Origin: JALYXI01 sp963795835
GTDB taxonomy: Bacteria > Acidobacteriota > Terriglobia > Bryobacterales > Bryobacteraceae
DNA: 64,000 nt
Direction: 5' to 3'
Assembly: GCA_963795835.1 (NCBI GenBank)
Contig: CAWCJC010000001.1
Span: forward strand, 940,264 to 1,004,263
The notes under the pieces were generated by a model. That model was given only the letters and a program-made list of their open reading frames with translations, ran no database searches and was not told where the DNA came from. This document shows positions 27,210 through 36,224 of the stretch, piece after piece (position 1 is the stretch's first letter; each line of letters starts with the position of its first letter). The position numbers and the translations under genes are program-made.

Positions 27210-29755
27210 AAGAAGCGCAACGGGGAAGCGGCGGAAGAGATCTTTGAGGTTGCCGCTAGTCACGGGGTCGCCCGTCAGCTGGTTGCGCCAGTTGCCTTGG
27301 GGAAGTTGCACCGTTCCCCATTCCGAACCGCGTGAGAGAACCAGCCGGGGAACCACGACAGCCACCGAGCCGCGAAGGTAACCAATGGCATTTCTGCCCG
27401 TGACTTCGAGTGGCTTGTAATCGCCCAGACGATCTCCAACGCCCAATGCTTGCTTGGTGACCCAAAGCTTCGGTAGCCCTTCGTCGGAGCGTGCAAGGAT
27501 CTGCTCCGGTGTCATGCCTTCCAGATCGGCGAGCAGTTTGCGGCGAACCGTGTATTCTACGGGGCGGCGATTATCGGGATCCACCAGGCTGAGGTCCCAG
27601 ATTTCGGTGCCCTGGTAAAGATCGGGAACGCCCGGCGCAGTCAGCTTGATGAGGGTCTGCGAAAGTGACTGGATGCGGCCCGGCGCAATCAGCGGTGTGA
27701 CGAAAGATTCGAAATCTGAGAGGAAATCCGGGTCAGCGTACAGGCCTTCCAGAAAGGCGTGTAGGTCCGCTTCGTACGCGGCGTTCTGCTCCGTCCACGT
27801 AGTGTGAACTTTCGCTTCGCGCACCGCCTTCTCCATGTATTGCTTCAACCGATCAAGCGGGAGCGGCCAAGCGCCCAGCATCGTCTGATAGGCCAGGTAT
27901 TCGGTATTGCGGTCACGGAAGCCATGGTCACGTTGGGACCAGCGCTTCACAGCTTCGGCCCATTGCAGCGGAATCTCCGAGATCTGGTTTAACCGCGCGC
28001 GGACATCTTCGCTGCGCTTAGTATCGTGCGTCGATGTGGCCAGCATGGCATCCGGAAGCGCCGTGGCACAGAACGCGTGGAAGGCTTCGGGGCTGATGCA
28101 CCAACGTGCCGGATTGCCACCGACTTCATTGAGGCTGGTGAGCCGGTTGTAACAATAGAAAGCAGTGTCTTCGACGCCCTTAGCCATGGCGGGGCCGGTG
28201 AACTGTTGGAACTGCATCACGAATTCAGTTTCCAGATCGCCGCGCACACGGAGCAGAAGAACGTCTTCCAGGAAGCTGAAGAGTTCCGGGTCAATCGAAG
28301 GGCGGTGCTGTTTGGCTTGCGCGATCGCGGCCGAAACACATTCAATATCCGCGCCCGCCACTTCTCCTTCTTTGGCGCGAACGTAGGTGCGGTAAACGGG
28401 GAAGCTCGCGACTAACTCGCGGATAGCCTGGTGAACATCATGCCGGGTGTAATCGCGATGGCGGCGGCGGTGTTCACAAACATCCATGAACATGCCGGTG
28501 AGGCGGTTGACGTCCGCCCCCAGAAGATCACGAAGAACGAGTTCCTTCTTTTCGCGTGCAATCTCTTCGAACGAACGCAGTTCACCGGTGAACTCGCGGT
28601 AGAAATCAGTGAGGGGCTCTTCGCCGCCCGGATCGACAAACAGGCCGCCCAGTACGTTGAGAAAGTCGTATCCGACGGTACCGGCGACAGGCCAGTTGGC
28701 GCGCAACCGCTCCCCTGCCTCAAGAATTTTCTCAGCGACGATCCATGCGTTCGGTGCGGCTGCATGGAGTTCGGTAAAGTATTGGAGCGGATCGCGCAGT
28801 CCATCGGGGTGATCGACGCGCAGACCATCGAGCACGCCGTGGTTCGCCCAATCCAGGATCAGCTTGTGTGTGTCGCGGAAGACTTCAGGGCGCTCCATCC
28901 GCAGCCCCACCAAGCGTGTTGATATTGAAGAAGCGGCGGTAGCCCAATTCGCGGCCCGCGGTACGCCAGAAGGCAAGACGATAATTCTGACGGTCAAGCA
29001 TGCGATCAAGCGCATCGACATCGCGATTGACGCAGGCGATCTCCGCATCGATACAATCGCAAACGCGTTGATCCTCTTCACAGAGGCGTTCGAGCAAACC
29101 GCGGAGAACTTCCTTGTCGCGGTGACGTTCCAGAACATCAAGCGAGAGATGCTGGCTGGTGCTGGCGAGGAAAGCAAGATAGTCGGAGGTGGCGCGCTCG
29201 GCTGCCGCCACAAGGACAGGGGCGACGCTCTCTGGGGAAGCAGGAAGCCGGTTCTCGAAATAACGGAAGACGAAGCTGCCGCCTTCGCGCGCAAGCTGGA
29301 TTTCGCCTGCTTCAAGAACTCGGCCGTACTGGTTGCCGAGGATCGGCACGGTGACTTTGTTGCGAAGCTTTTCTTCCGCGCTCTGCCAATCAATATCGAA
29401 ATAGTTGGCGTAACGGCTGGCGGGACCGTTTTCAAGAACGTCCCACCACCAGCGGTTGCGTGAGCCGGAAATCGCCATGTGGTTGGGAACAATATCGAGC
29501 ACCTGCCCCAACCCCATTTCCCGCAGCTTGGCGGTAAGGCGTTCGTGAGCGGCCGCGCCACCAAGCTCTTCATTAACCCTGCGGTGATCGACCACGTCAT
29601 AACCGTGCATGCTGTGCGGGAGCGGCTTGCAAGTAGGGCGAGCTATAGACGTGTGAGACGCCCAGAGCTTTCAGGTAATCGGCAATCTCCACCGCGCAAT
29701 CAAGCCCGAAGCCCTCGTGAAATTGCAGGCGGTATGTCGCGCGCGGTCTAGGCAT
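27198..29755 (-). pseudogene. treY: Maltooligosyltrehalose synthase with two +1 reading-frame breaks
   Basis: The start MPRPRATYRLQFHEGFGLD at 29755 fits the TreY N-terminus. The frame breaks near 29613-29617 after SSPYLQAAP and resumes as SMHGYDVVDHRRVNEELGG. It breaks again near 28912 after RFFNINTL and resumes as VGLRMERPEVF. Both need one base to be skipped. The restored protein of about 850 residues has the GH13 nucleophile region LDGLRVDHPDG, acid/base region WIVAEKILEAGE and STHDTKRSEDVRARL. TreY converts the reducing end of maltooligosaccharide to trehalose. The 3' end overlaps an opposite gene by 12 nt, and the 5' end overlaps treX by 8 nt. Confidence 0.87.
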
Positions 29756-31916
29756 CCGGGGTGGGGTCGGCCTGAATCAAGACAACGACGGAGCGGGCCA
29801 TCAAGTTGTAAACGGAGCCGCCCTTTTTTTGCTCGCCAGGCTTGCTTTCGGCGACGCGGGTATCAAAGCTGACTTCCCAGACCTTGCCCGCACGAGGCTC
29901 AATCAGGGTGAAATCCAAGTCTTCGTGGTGAGCGTTCAGGAGAATGAAAAAGGTGTCGTCCTTGATCGGCTCACCGGTGGCGTTGACGTCATCAAGCGTT
30001 TCGCCGCTGAGCAGCAAGCCGACGCTGCGGATCCAGCCGGCTTTCCATTCGTCCTCCGTCATCGCGCGACCGTCCTGGCGAACCCAGGTGATGTCCCGTA
30101 CTTGCGAGCCTTCGATCTCAACACCCTGGGCTTCAGAGGGATGTATGCTGCGGTCCTGGAAAAATTTACGCCGGTGCAGGTTCGGGTGATTGAGCCGATA
30201 CTTAATCAGCTTGCGGGTAAACTCCAAAAGATCTTTTTGGGGCTGATCCAGATCCCAGTTGTTCCAAGTGGTCTCATTGTCCTGAGCGTAAGTGTTATTG
30301 TTGCCTCCCTGGGCGCGGCTGACTTCGTCGCCGGAGCAGATCATCGGCACTCCTTGCGAAAGCAGCAGGGTGGCCAGGAAGTTGCGCTTCTGGCGTTCGC
30401 GAAGTTCGTTGATTTCCGGGTTATCGGTCGGGCCCTCCACGCCATGATTCCAGGAGTTATTGTCGTTAGCGCCATCCTGGTTATTCTCAAGGTTGGCTTC
30501 ATTGTGTTTTTCGTTGTAACTGACTAAGTCACTGAGGGTGAACCCGTCATGGGCGGTGATGAAATTGATAGAGGCAGTCGGATGCCGGCCATCGCGCTGG
30601 TATAAGTCGCTCGACCCGGTAAGACGATATCCTAATTCGGCTAGTTCCCCGCCATCGCCTTTCCAATAGCGGCGGACAGAATCGCGGTACTTTCCATTCC
30701 ATTCGGCCCAGAGGGAGGGAAATTTACCCACCTGATAACCGCCTTCGCCGACGTCCCACGGCTCGGCAATCAACTTCACCTGGCTGATGACAGGATCCTG
30801 ATTGATGATGTCGAAGAAAGCGGAAAGACGATCCACCTGGTGAAGTTCGCGCGCTAAGGCGGCGGCGAGATCGAATCGGAAGCCATCGACATGCATTTCC
30901 AGAACCCAATAACGCAGGCTATCCATGACTAACTTCAGGACCTGCGGATTCCGGACATTGAGCGTGTTTCCCGTTCCGGTGTAATCCATGTAGAAGCGCT
31001 GTTGATCCGTTAGCCGGTAGTAAGTGATGTTATCGATCCCTTTGAAGCTCAGCGTGGGACCCATATGATTGCCTTCCCCGGTATGGTTATACACAACGTC
31101 GAGGATTACTTCGATGTTGGCGCGATGAAGGGCTTTCACCATGCTCTTGAATTCACCAACTTGGTCGCCGTCATCGCCAGAGCTGCTATACCGGGCGTCG
31201 GGGGAGAAGAAGTTTAGAGTGTTATAGCCCCAGTAGTTTCGCAACCCCTCTTTGACCAGGCGGTCATCGTCGAGGAAAGCGTGGACCGGCATAAGTTCCA
31301 CGGCCGTGATCCCGAGCTTCTTTAGATAGTCAATGGTCGCTCCGTGAGCGAGCCCGGCGTAGGTGCCACGCAACTCTTTCGGAACATCGGGGTTGGTCGC
31401 AGTAAAGCCTTTGACATGCAATTCGTAGATGACGGAATCGTGCAGCGGTGTATTCGGAGGACGGTCGTTTTCCCAATCGAAGTGCGTTGTGGTTACTACG
31501 CTTTTGGGAACGCCCCAGCCGCTATCCCGCTCGTCCTTTACCAAGTCTTCCGTAGGAGCCCCGGAGACATAGCCAAACACGGGCGCATCCCAATTTACGG
31601 TGCCGGCGAGAGCCTTGGCGTAAGGATCAATCAGAAGTTTCGCCGCATTATAGCGTTCGCCGCGTTCGGGATTATAGGGCCCGCTAACTCGATAACCGTA
31701 TAACTGTCCCGGCTTCAGACCCGGAAGATAGCAGTGCCAGATAGAGCCGGTGACTTCTCTGAATCTGTACTTCTCGGAAGGCTCGGGATTGTCTTTATCG
31801 AAAAGACAGAGTTCGACTCCGGTCGCGCCTTCAGAATAGAGAGAGAAATTTACACCAACACCATCCCACGTGGCTCCCTGAGGATAGGGCTTGCCAGGCA
31901 ATTGTATTCTTGTCAT
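29748..31916 (-). CDS. glgX: Glycogen debranching enzyme (TreX/GlgX)
   Basis: This 722-residue GH13 enzyme has an N-terminal CBM48-like domain (KPYPQGATWDGVGVNFSLYS) and a (beta/alpha)8 barrel with GFRFDLAAAL (nucleophile Asp), LIAEPWDVGEGGYQVG (acid/base Glu) and FITAHDGFTLSDLVSYN. It hydrolyses alpha-1,6 branches of glycogen and supplies linear maltooligosaccharides to TreY. Its stop overlaps the treY start by 8 nt. No treZ is visible in this window, so the last release step must be encoded elsewhere. Its start is only 12 nt from the divergent nucleoside hydrolase gene. Confidence 0.93.
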   Translation of the reverse strand: MTRIQLPGKPYPQGATWDGVGVNFSLYSEGATGVELCLFDKDNPEPSEKYRFREVTGSIWHCYLPGLKPGQLYGYRVSGPYNPERGERYNAAKLLIDPYAKALAGTVNWDAPVFGYVSGAPTEDLVKDERDSGWGVPKSVVTTTHFDWENDRPPNTPLHDSVIYELHVKGFTATNPDVPKELRGTYAGLAHGATIDYLKKLGITAVELMPVHAFLDDDRLVKEGLRNYWGYNTLNFFSPDARYSSSGDDGDQVGEFKSMVKALHRANIEVILDVVYNHTGEGNHMGPTLSFKGIDNITYYRLTDQQRFYMDYTGTGNTLNVRNPQVLKLVMDSLRYWVLEMHVDGFRFDLAAALARELHQVDRLSAFFDIINQDPVISQVKLIAEPWDVGEGGYQVGKFPSLWAEWNGKYRDSVRRYWKGDGGELAELGYRLTGSSDLYQRDGRHPTASINFITAHDGFTLSDLVSYNEKHNEANLENNQDGANDNNSWNHGVEGPTDNPEINELRERQKRNFLATLLLSQGVPMICSGDEVSRAQGGNNNTYAQDNETTWNNWDLDQPQKDLLEFTRKLIKYRLNHPNLHRRKFFQDRSIHPSEAQGVEIEGSQVRDITWVRQDGRAMTEDEWKAGWIRSVGLLLSGETLDDVNATGEPIKDDTFFILLNAHHEDLDFTLIEPRAGKVWEVSFDTRVAESKPGEQKKGGSVYNLMARSVVVLIQADPTPDA

Positions 31917-31928
31917 CTTTGTTCCATT

Positions 31929-32885
31929 ATGCGTTGGTTACCGATGCGTTCGACAGTACTGTTCATAGCCGCCTTTGCGAGTTTGCAGGCACAAAAACCG
32001 CTCCCCGTTATCTTCGATACAGACATCGGGGACGATATCGATGATGCTTTAGCGCTAGCCCTGGCTTTACAATCTTCGGAACTGGATATCCGGGCGATCA
32101 CGACCGTTTCCGACGATACAGAACAGCGCGCTCGCCTGGTCTGGAAAGAACTGGGAATTTACGGACGGCAGGATATTCCCGTAGGCGTGGGAGTGCGGGA
32201 GCCGCTGCTCGACAAGATGCATACCGGGGTCGCGGCTCAGTTTCAAGTTCTGACGGCGGAAGATGTGATTCCCCCTCCCCTTCGGTTCAACGCGGTGCAG
32301 CTGCTGATTGAGACGCTGATGAAGTCTCAGGCGAAGATTACGCTGATTCCCGTGGGGCCACTTACAAACATTGCCCTGGCTTTGCGAATTGAACCAAAGA
32401 TCAAGAATAAGATCGAGCGGATCGTGTTGATGGGCGGGGCATTTCAGCCGCCCCGCGCGGAGTACAACATCTTACGGGACCGTGTGGCGGCCAGCATCGT
32501 GTTCTCGTCAGGTTTGCCGATTGTGGCGGTAGGGCTCGACGTGACGACGAAATGCAAGCTGCAGGGCGCGGATTTCGAGCGGCTGAAAGCGGCCGGAAAC
32601 CCGGCTTCGGAGTTCCTGGTGCGGTTGATTCTGCTGTGGAAGGGCGAGAAGGAGCAGTACCCGACGTTACATGATCCGTTGGCTATTGCCGCGGTGTTCC
32701 GTCCGGAATTGTTGGAGCTTTCCAGTGGTGAGGTGTCGGTCGAGACAGCCGACCCGAAATTGTATGGCTTGACGACGTTCACCGCGGCAGCCACAGGCAA
32801 GACGAAAGTGGCCGTGGGCGTGAACGCGCCGGCGTTTGTCGGGATGTTTACGGACCGGCTGGCGATGCCGCCACGGGGAAAATAG
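31929..32885 (+). CDS. Secreted nucleoside hydrolase
   Basis: This protein of about 318 residues has a signal peptide (MRSTVLFIAAFASLQAQ) and the calcium-binding signature VIFDTDIGDDIDDALAL. The glycan part AEYNILRDRVAASIVF is also typical of inosine-uridine nucleoside hydrolases. It would release bases from nucleosides outside the cytoplasm. The start could be 31929 or 31944. The longer choice keeps a 12-nt gap to the divergent glgX. A longer upstream open frame would cover glgX and was rejected. Confidence 0.88.
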   Translation: MRWLPMRSTVLFIAAFASLQAQKPLPVIFDTDIGDDIDDALALALALQSSELDIRAITTVSDDTEQRARLVWKELGIYGRQDIPVGVGVREPLLDKMHTGVAAQFQVLTAEDVIPPPLRFNAVQLLIETLMKSQAKITLIPVGPLTNIALALRIEPKIKNKIERIVLMGGAFQPPRAEYNILRDRVAASIVFSSGLPIVAVGLDVTTKCKLQGADFERLKAAGNPASEFLVRLILLWKGEKEQYPTLHDPLAIAAVFRPELLELSSGEVSVETADPKLYGLTTFTAAATGKTKVAVGVNAPAFVGMFTDRLAMPPRGK

Positions 32886-32906
32886 GGCGTTTGGTACCAT
32901 ACAAAG

Positions 32907-33152
32907 ATGTCATCGCGTAATGGAGATAAGGCCCGCTTCGGAAAACAGCGGAAGCGGAAGATGGCGCATCGTGCGCGCACCGCGATCTTGCTGGAAAGTT
33001 TGAAGCCGGAAACAGCCGGGAAGCCGGAAGTGGCCGGGAAGCCGGAGAACGCGCACGAAGCGCACCAGCCAGAGCATGGCGTGCTTGGGCACGCGGCGGA
33101 ATCGATCGGTGCGGTGATTGGCTCGATTGCGGCCAAAGTGAAAACAATTTAG
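32907..33152 (+). CDS. Small basic protein with an internal repeat
   Basis: This 81-residue protein has an N-terminus very rich in Arg and Lys (RNGDKARFGKQRKRKMAHR), like small nucleic-acid-binding or ribosome-associated proteins common in acidobacteria. A central tandem repeat (AGKPE, twice, from an 18-nt DNA repeat near 33015-33050) is followed by a hydrophobic C-terminus (SIGAVIGSIAAKV). No strong ribosome-binding site is seen. It lies 21 nt after the nucleoside hydrolase. Function unknown. Confidence 0.6.
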   Translation: MSSRNGDKARFGKQRKRKMAHRARTAILLESLKPETAGKPEVAGKPENAHEAHQPEHGVLGHAAESIGAVIGSIAAKVKTI

Positions 33153-33161
33153 TTCAGTACT

Positions 33162-34154
33162 TCAGTTCAGCCACTGCAGCCACGTAGTAACAACCAGCGC
33201 GTGCGCCACCATGCTGGCTCGGATGCTTCTACCCGCACGATAAGCCTCACCCCAGAAGGCACCGGCTACCGTTGCGAATACCGCCATCCGCCAGTTTGGG
33301 AAGCCGCGGAACCATAGGTGGCAAAGGCCGAAAATCACGGACGCTATGGCAAGCGCGGCCCAGCGATTGCCCGTAAGACGCGACATCCATTGCAGGAGGA
33401 TGCCTCGAAATACGAACTCCTCGGAAAGCGCGACAACCCAGAGAATCCCAAAAAAGATTCCCAGTGCCTGCCATTCCGGGCCGGGGCGGCCGTGGAAGGT
33501 CACGATTCCGAGCGCCCATCCGAGCGGAATTCCGATCGGCAGGAAATACAGGAAGTAGCGGAGCCCGACCAGGCATTCTTTGGCTGAGGGAATGAACCCG
33601 AATCCTACTCCCCGGAAACCGCGCTGCATCAGCATGACCGAGGCTCCCAAGCGAATCAGCATCAAGTGCCCCAGGACATCGATGTACACGTGATCGTAGG
33701 GGGGCAGATAGATCTTTTTGAAAACTTTCGAGAGGATGATAACGGCCAGCAGCGCGATGAAACCGAGATCTGCCGGCAGTGACGCGGGAAGGGCGACAAA
33801 CCAAAAGCTCGCGCCGATCGAGATGCACAGCAGTGCCAAGAACATCGGAAGGTGAAATGTTCCCGTGGGGACTGCATAGATCAGGTAGGGGAGCAACGCA
33901 CTGGCAGCAAGGACGGGGGCCAGAGTCGCTGGGGTGAAGATTCGCCGGATTGCTGCGCGCGCGGAGGTGAAGCCGGGCACCAGATAGAATATGAATTCGA
34001 TCAGGAAGGCAGAGGTTACAGGGACAGCTACGTTGGTAGGAATTCCCCGCTGTTTCGCATATGCTATGGCCGCGCCAATTAAGACCAGCCAACCGGCAAG
34101 ACAGGTGAGAGAAAAGCCGCTTAGGTTTGCCTGCTTTTCCATCTTCGCTGTCAT
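33162..34154 (-). CDS. CPBP-family intramembrane metalloprotease
   Basis: This protein has 330 residues with about eight hydrophobic segments. The CPBP (Abi) motifs are present: EEFVFRGILLQWMSRL near residue 245, then FGLCHLWFRG with His, and a later MVAHALVVTTW. The family cleaves or processes membrane proteins; prenylated substrates in eukaryotes are known. No neighbour explains its target. Its 5' end overlaps the start of the opposite-strand gene at 34105, whichever start codon is used. Confidence 0.9.
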   Translation of the reverse strand: MTAKMEKQANLSGFSLTCLAGWLVLIGAAIAYAKQRGIPTNVAVPVTSAFLIEFIFYLVPGFTSARAAIRRIFTPATLAPVLAASALLPYLIYAVPTGTFHLPMFLALLCISIGASFWFVALPASLPADLGFIALLAVIILSKVFKKIYLPPYDHVYIDVLGHLMLIRLGASVMLMQRGFRGVGFGFIPSAKECLVGLRYFLYFLPIGIPLGWALGIVTFHGRPGPEWQALGIFFGILWVVALSEEFVFRGILLQWMSRLTGNRWAALAIASVIFGLCHLWFRGFPNWRMAVFATVAGAFWGEAYRAGRSIRASMVAHALVVTTWLQWLN

Positions 34155-34845
34155 CGTAACACTTGAAATTAGCCATGCCGCGGAACCGCCAAAGAATCTG
34201 GCCCGGTTAGTGGCGCACCGGGAGAGCGAGACCCAGGCAGAGCGGAATCAATTCACCTACCGGCAAACGGTGAAAGTGGAAGAACTTACAGAACGGGGCG
34301 CGCTACGAGGCGACTATCGGGAGACCCGGGACGTGATCTTCTCGCCTACGCAGGAAAGGAGCGAGGTGGTTGTGACCGCTCCGAAATCGACGCTGAAAAA
34401 CCTGATTCTCACCGAGCAGGACTTTTCGGATATCCGCAACATTCAGCCTTTTGTGCTGGTAGAGGAGTTGTTTTCGATTTACGAAACGAAGTTCCGGGGC
34501 GAAGAAGCGATTGATGGGGAGGAATGCTGGGTCATACAGGTTCGGCCACGCCAGATCTTGCAAGGGCAGAGATTGTTTGACGGCACTCTTTGGGCAAGGA
34601 AGGCTGACTATTCCGTGGTGCGGTCTGAAGGGCAAGCCGTACCTCAGGTGCTAACCACAAAACAGGAGAATCTTTTTCCGCGATTTACTACGGTGCGGAA
34701 AAAGGTGGGCGAGTTTTGGTTTCCGGCGCAAACCTATGCCGACGATACGTTGTTCTTTCGAAGCGGCCCGCAACGAATCAAACTAAGTATCCGGTACGAC
34801 AGTTACAAGAAGTTCGGGTCGGAAAGTAAGCTTACGACACCGTAA
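34105..34845 (+). CDS. Secreted LolA-like (outer-membrane-lipoprotein-sorting-type) protein
   Basis: The frame is open from 33991, but the GTG at 34105 gives a clean signal peptide (REKPLRFACFSIFAVIVTL, then ISHAAE) and about 246 residues. The mature part is beta-rich (QFTYRQTVKVEEL, YRETRDVIFSPT, GEECWVIQVRPRQILQGQ, GTLWARKADYSVVRSEG), a family common in acidobacteria and resembling LolA/LppX. The upstream ATG at 34066 is possible. It overlaps the 5' end of the CPBP gene on the other strand by 50 nt and the cold-shock gene at its 3' end by 14 nt. Function unknown. Confidence 0.78.
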   Translation: MREKPLRFACFSIFAVIVTLEISHAAEPPKNLARLVAHRESETQAERNQFTYRQTVKVEELTERGALRGDYRETRDVIFSPTQERSEVVVTAPKSTLKNLILTEQDFSDIRNIQPFVLVEELFSIYETKFRGEEAIDGEECWVIQVRPRQILQGQRLFDGTLWARKADYSVVRSEGQAVPQVLTTKQENLFPRFTTVRKKVGEFWFPAQTYADDTLFFRSGPQRIKLSIRYDSYKKFGSESKLTTP

Positions 34846-35035
34846 CGTTTTCGGCTTGCAGGCCTTTGGGACCTTGTTTCACCTCGAACTCCACTTGCGC
34901 GCCTTCATCAAGGCTGCGGTAGCCGTTAGATTGGATGGCGGAAAAGTGGACGAAGACGTCGTCGCCGGTGGAGCGTTGAATAAATCCGAAACCTTTCGAA
35001 GCGTTGAACCACTTAACTACACCTTTTTCTCTCAC
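34832..35035 (-). CDS. cspA: Cold-shock domain protein
   Basis: This 67-residue single OB-fold protein has RNP1 KGFGFI and RNP2 VFVHFS after REKGVVKWFNASKG. It binds single-stranded RNA or DNA and acts as an RNA chaperone. The GTG at 35035 is preceded by GGAG, and the longer frame to 35113 adds an unrelated tail that crosses the aminotransferase 3' end. Its 3' end overlaps the opposite gene by 14 nt. Confidence 0.95.
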   Translation of the reverse strand: MREKGVVKWFNASKGFGFIQRSTGDDVFVHFSAIQSNGYRSLDEGAQVEFEVKQGPKGLQAENVTVS

Positions 35036-35096
35036 TGCAATCTCCTGAGTCGTGATGAGTTTATCACACGGGGAAGTCTGGTTAGCTCTGCCGGGC

Positions 35097-36224
35097 CTAG
35101 TGGGGGAGAACACTTTGGATGCGTTGCAGGGCTTGTTGAAGGTTGTCGTAGGAGTTGGCGTAGCTGAAGCGGATGTGTCCTTCGCCCTGGCTGCCGAAGG
35201 AAGCCCCGTTGAGACAGGCTACTCCGGCTTTATTGAGCAGCAGGTCGGCCATGTCTCTGGAGCTGACGCCGGTACCGCGGATATCGGCCCACGCGTAGAA
35301 CGCTCCTCCCGGCTGCTCGCACCGGAAACCCTTAATGGAGTTCAGACCTTCGCAGAACAGGGCGCGTCTGCGGGCAAATTCTGCGACCATGCGGTCCACG
35401 TCGTCCTGCGGGCCGGTAAGAGCAGCCAGACCCGCACGTTGCGTAAAAGTGGCAGTGCAGGAGGTGGAGTTTACGGTGAGCCGGTTTACTGCGGTCACCA
35501 GCCACTCCGGCATGACGCCGTAGCCTAATCGCCAACCGGTCATCGCGTAAGTTTTCGAAAAGCCGTCGAGGAGGATGGTGCGCTCCGTCATTCCGGGCAG
35601 GCTTGCAATGGAGAGAGGTTGTTCGCCGTACCAGATACGGGAATAGATTTCGTCACTGAGCACCATGCAGTCACGTTTCAGGACTTCGGCAGCGATGGCT
35701 TCGAGCACAGCGCGCGGCTGGACGCGGCCGGTCGGATTTTCGGGCGAGTTGAGAATGACGAGCTTTGTTTTCGACGAGAAGGGCGGGACTGCGCCGGCGC
35801 GCATGGGGACCGGGACGGCTTCAAGGAAGCGGATCATCGATTCATAGATCGGGAAGCCCGGGTCGGGGTAAATCACTTCGTCGCCTTTTTCGAGGAGGGC
35901 GAGCATGGGCGTGAAGATTACGGGCTTGCCGCCGGGCATGACGCAGACTTGCGCAGCGGTGACGGATATGTTGCGCGTCCGCGAAACATATTCGGCGATG
36001 GCTTCGCGGAGTTCGGGAAGACCTTGGGTGGGCCCGTAGTGGGTGAAGCCTTCGTCGAGGGCGCGCTTGCCGGCTTCGACGATGTGTGCCGGAGTGGGAA
36101 AATCGGGCTCGCCGATTTCGAGGTGGATAATATGGCGGCCTTGCGCCTCCAGGGCGCGGGCCTTGACGAGAACATCAAAGGCGGATTCGGTGAGGAGACG
36201 ACTGACTCGTTCAGCGGGCTTCAT
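35097..36224 (-). CDS. PLP-dependent class I/II aminotransferase
   Basis: This 375-residue fold-type-I aminotransferase has the PLP lysine in DGFSKTYAMTGWRLGYG, phosphate-binding LNSPENPTGRV and PDPGFPIYESM. It resembles aspartate or LL-diaminopimelate-type aminotransferases; the amino donor is not certain. It could supply the missing DapC step of the lysine operon, but this is inference. It overlaps the thiolase by 4 nt (ATGA at 36221-36224). Confidence 0.92.
   Translation of the reverse strand: MKPAERVSRLLTESAFDVLVKARALEAQGRHIIHLEIGEPDFPTPAHIVEAGKRALDEGFTHYGPTQGLPELREAIAEYVSRTRNISVTAAQVCVMPGGKPVIFTPMLALLEKGDEVIYPDPGFPIYESMIRFLEAVPVPMRAGAVPPFSSKTKLVILNSPENPTGRVQPRAVLEAIAAEVLKRDCMVLSDEIYSRIWYGEQPLSIASLPGMTERTILLDGFSKTYAMTGWRLGYGVMPEWLVTAVNRLTVNSTSCTATFTQRAGLAALTGPQDDVDRMVAEFARRRALFCEGLNSIKGFRCEQPGGAFYAWADIRGTGVSSRDMADLLLNKAGVACLNGASFGSQGEGHIRFSYANSYDNLQQALQRIQSVLPH

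Noticed and set aside
28885..29610. Separate gene for an alpha-amylase-like fragment
   Set aside because: It is the middle frame of treY, flanked by matching TreY sequence in the other two frames.
33247..34176. Open frame of 309 residues on the minus strand
   Set aside because: It is the same strand but a different frame from the CPBP gene, which has the membrane segments and EExxxR motif.
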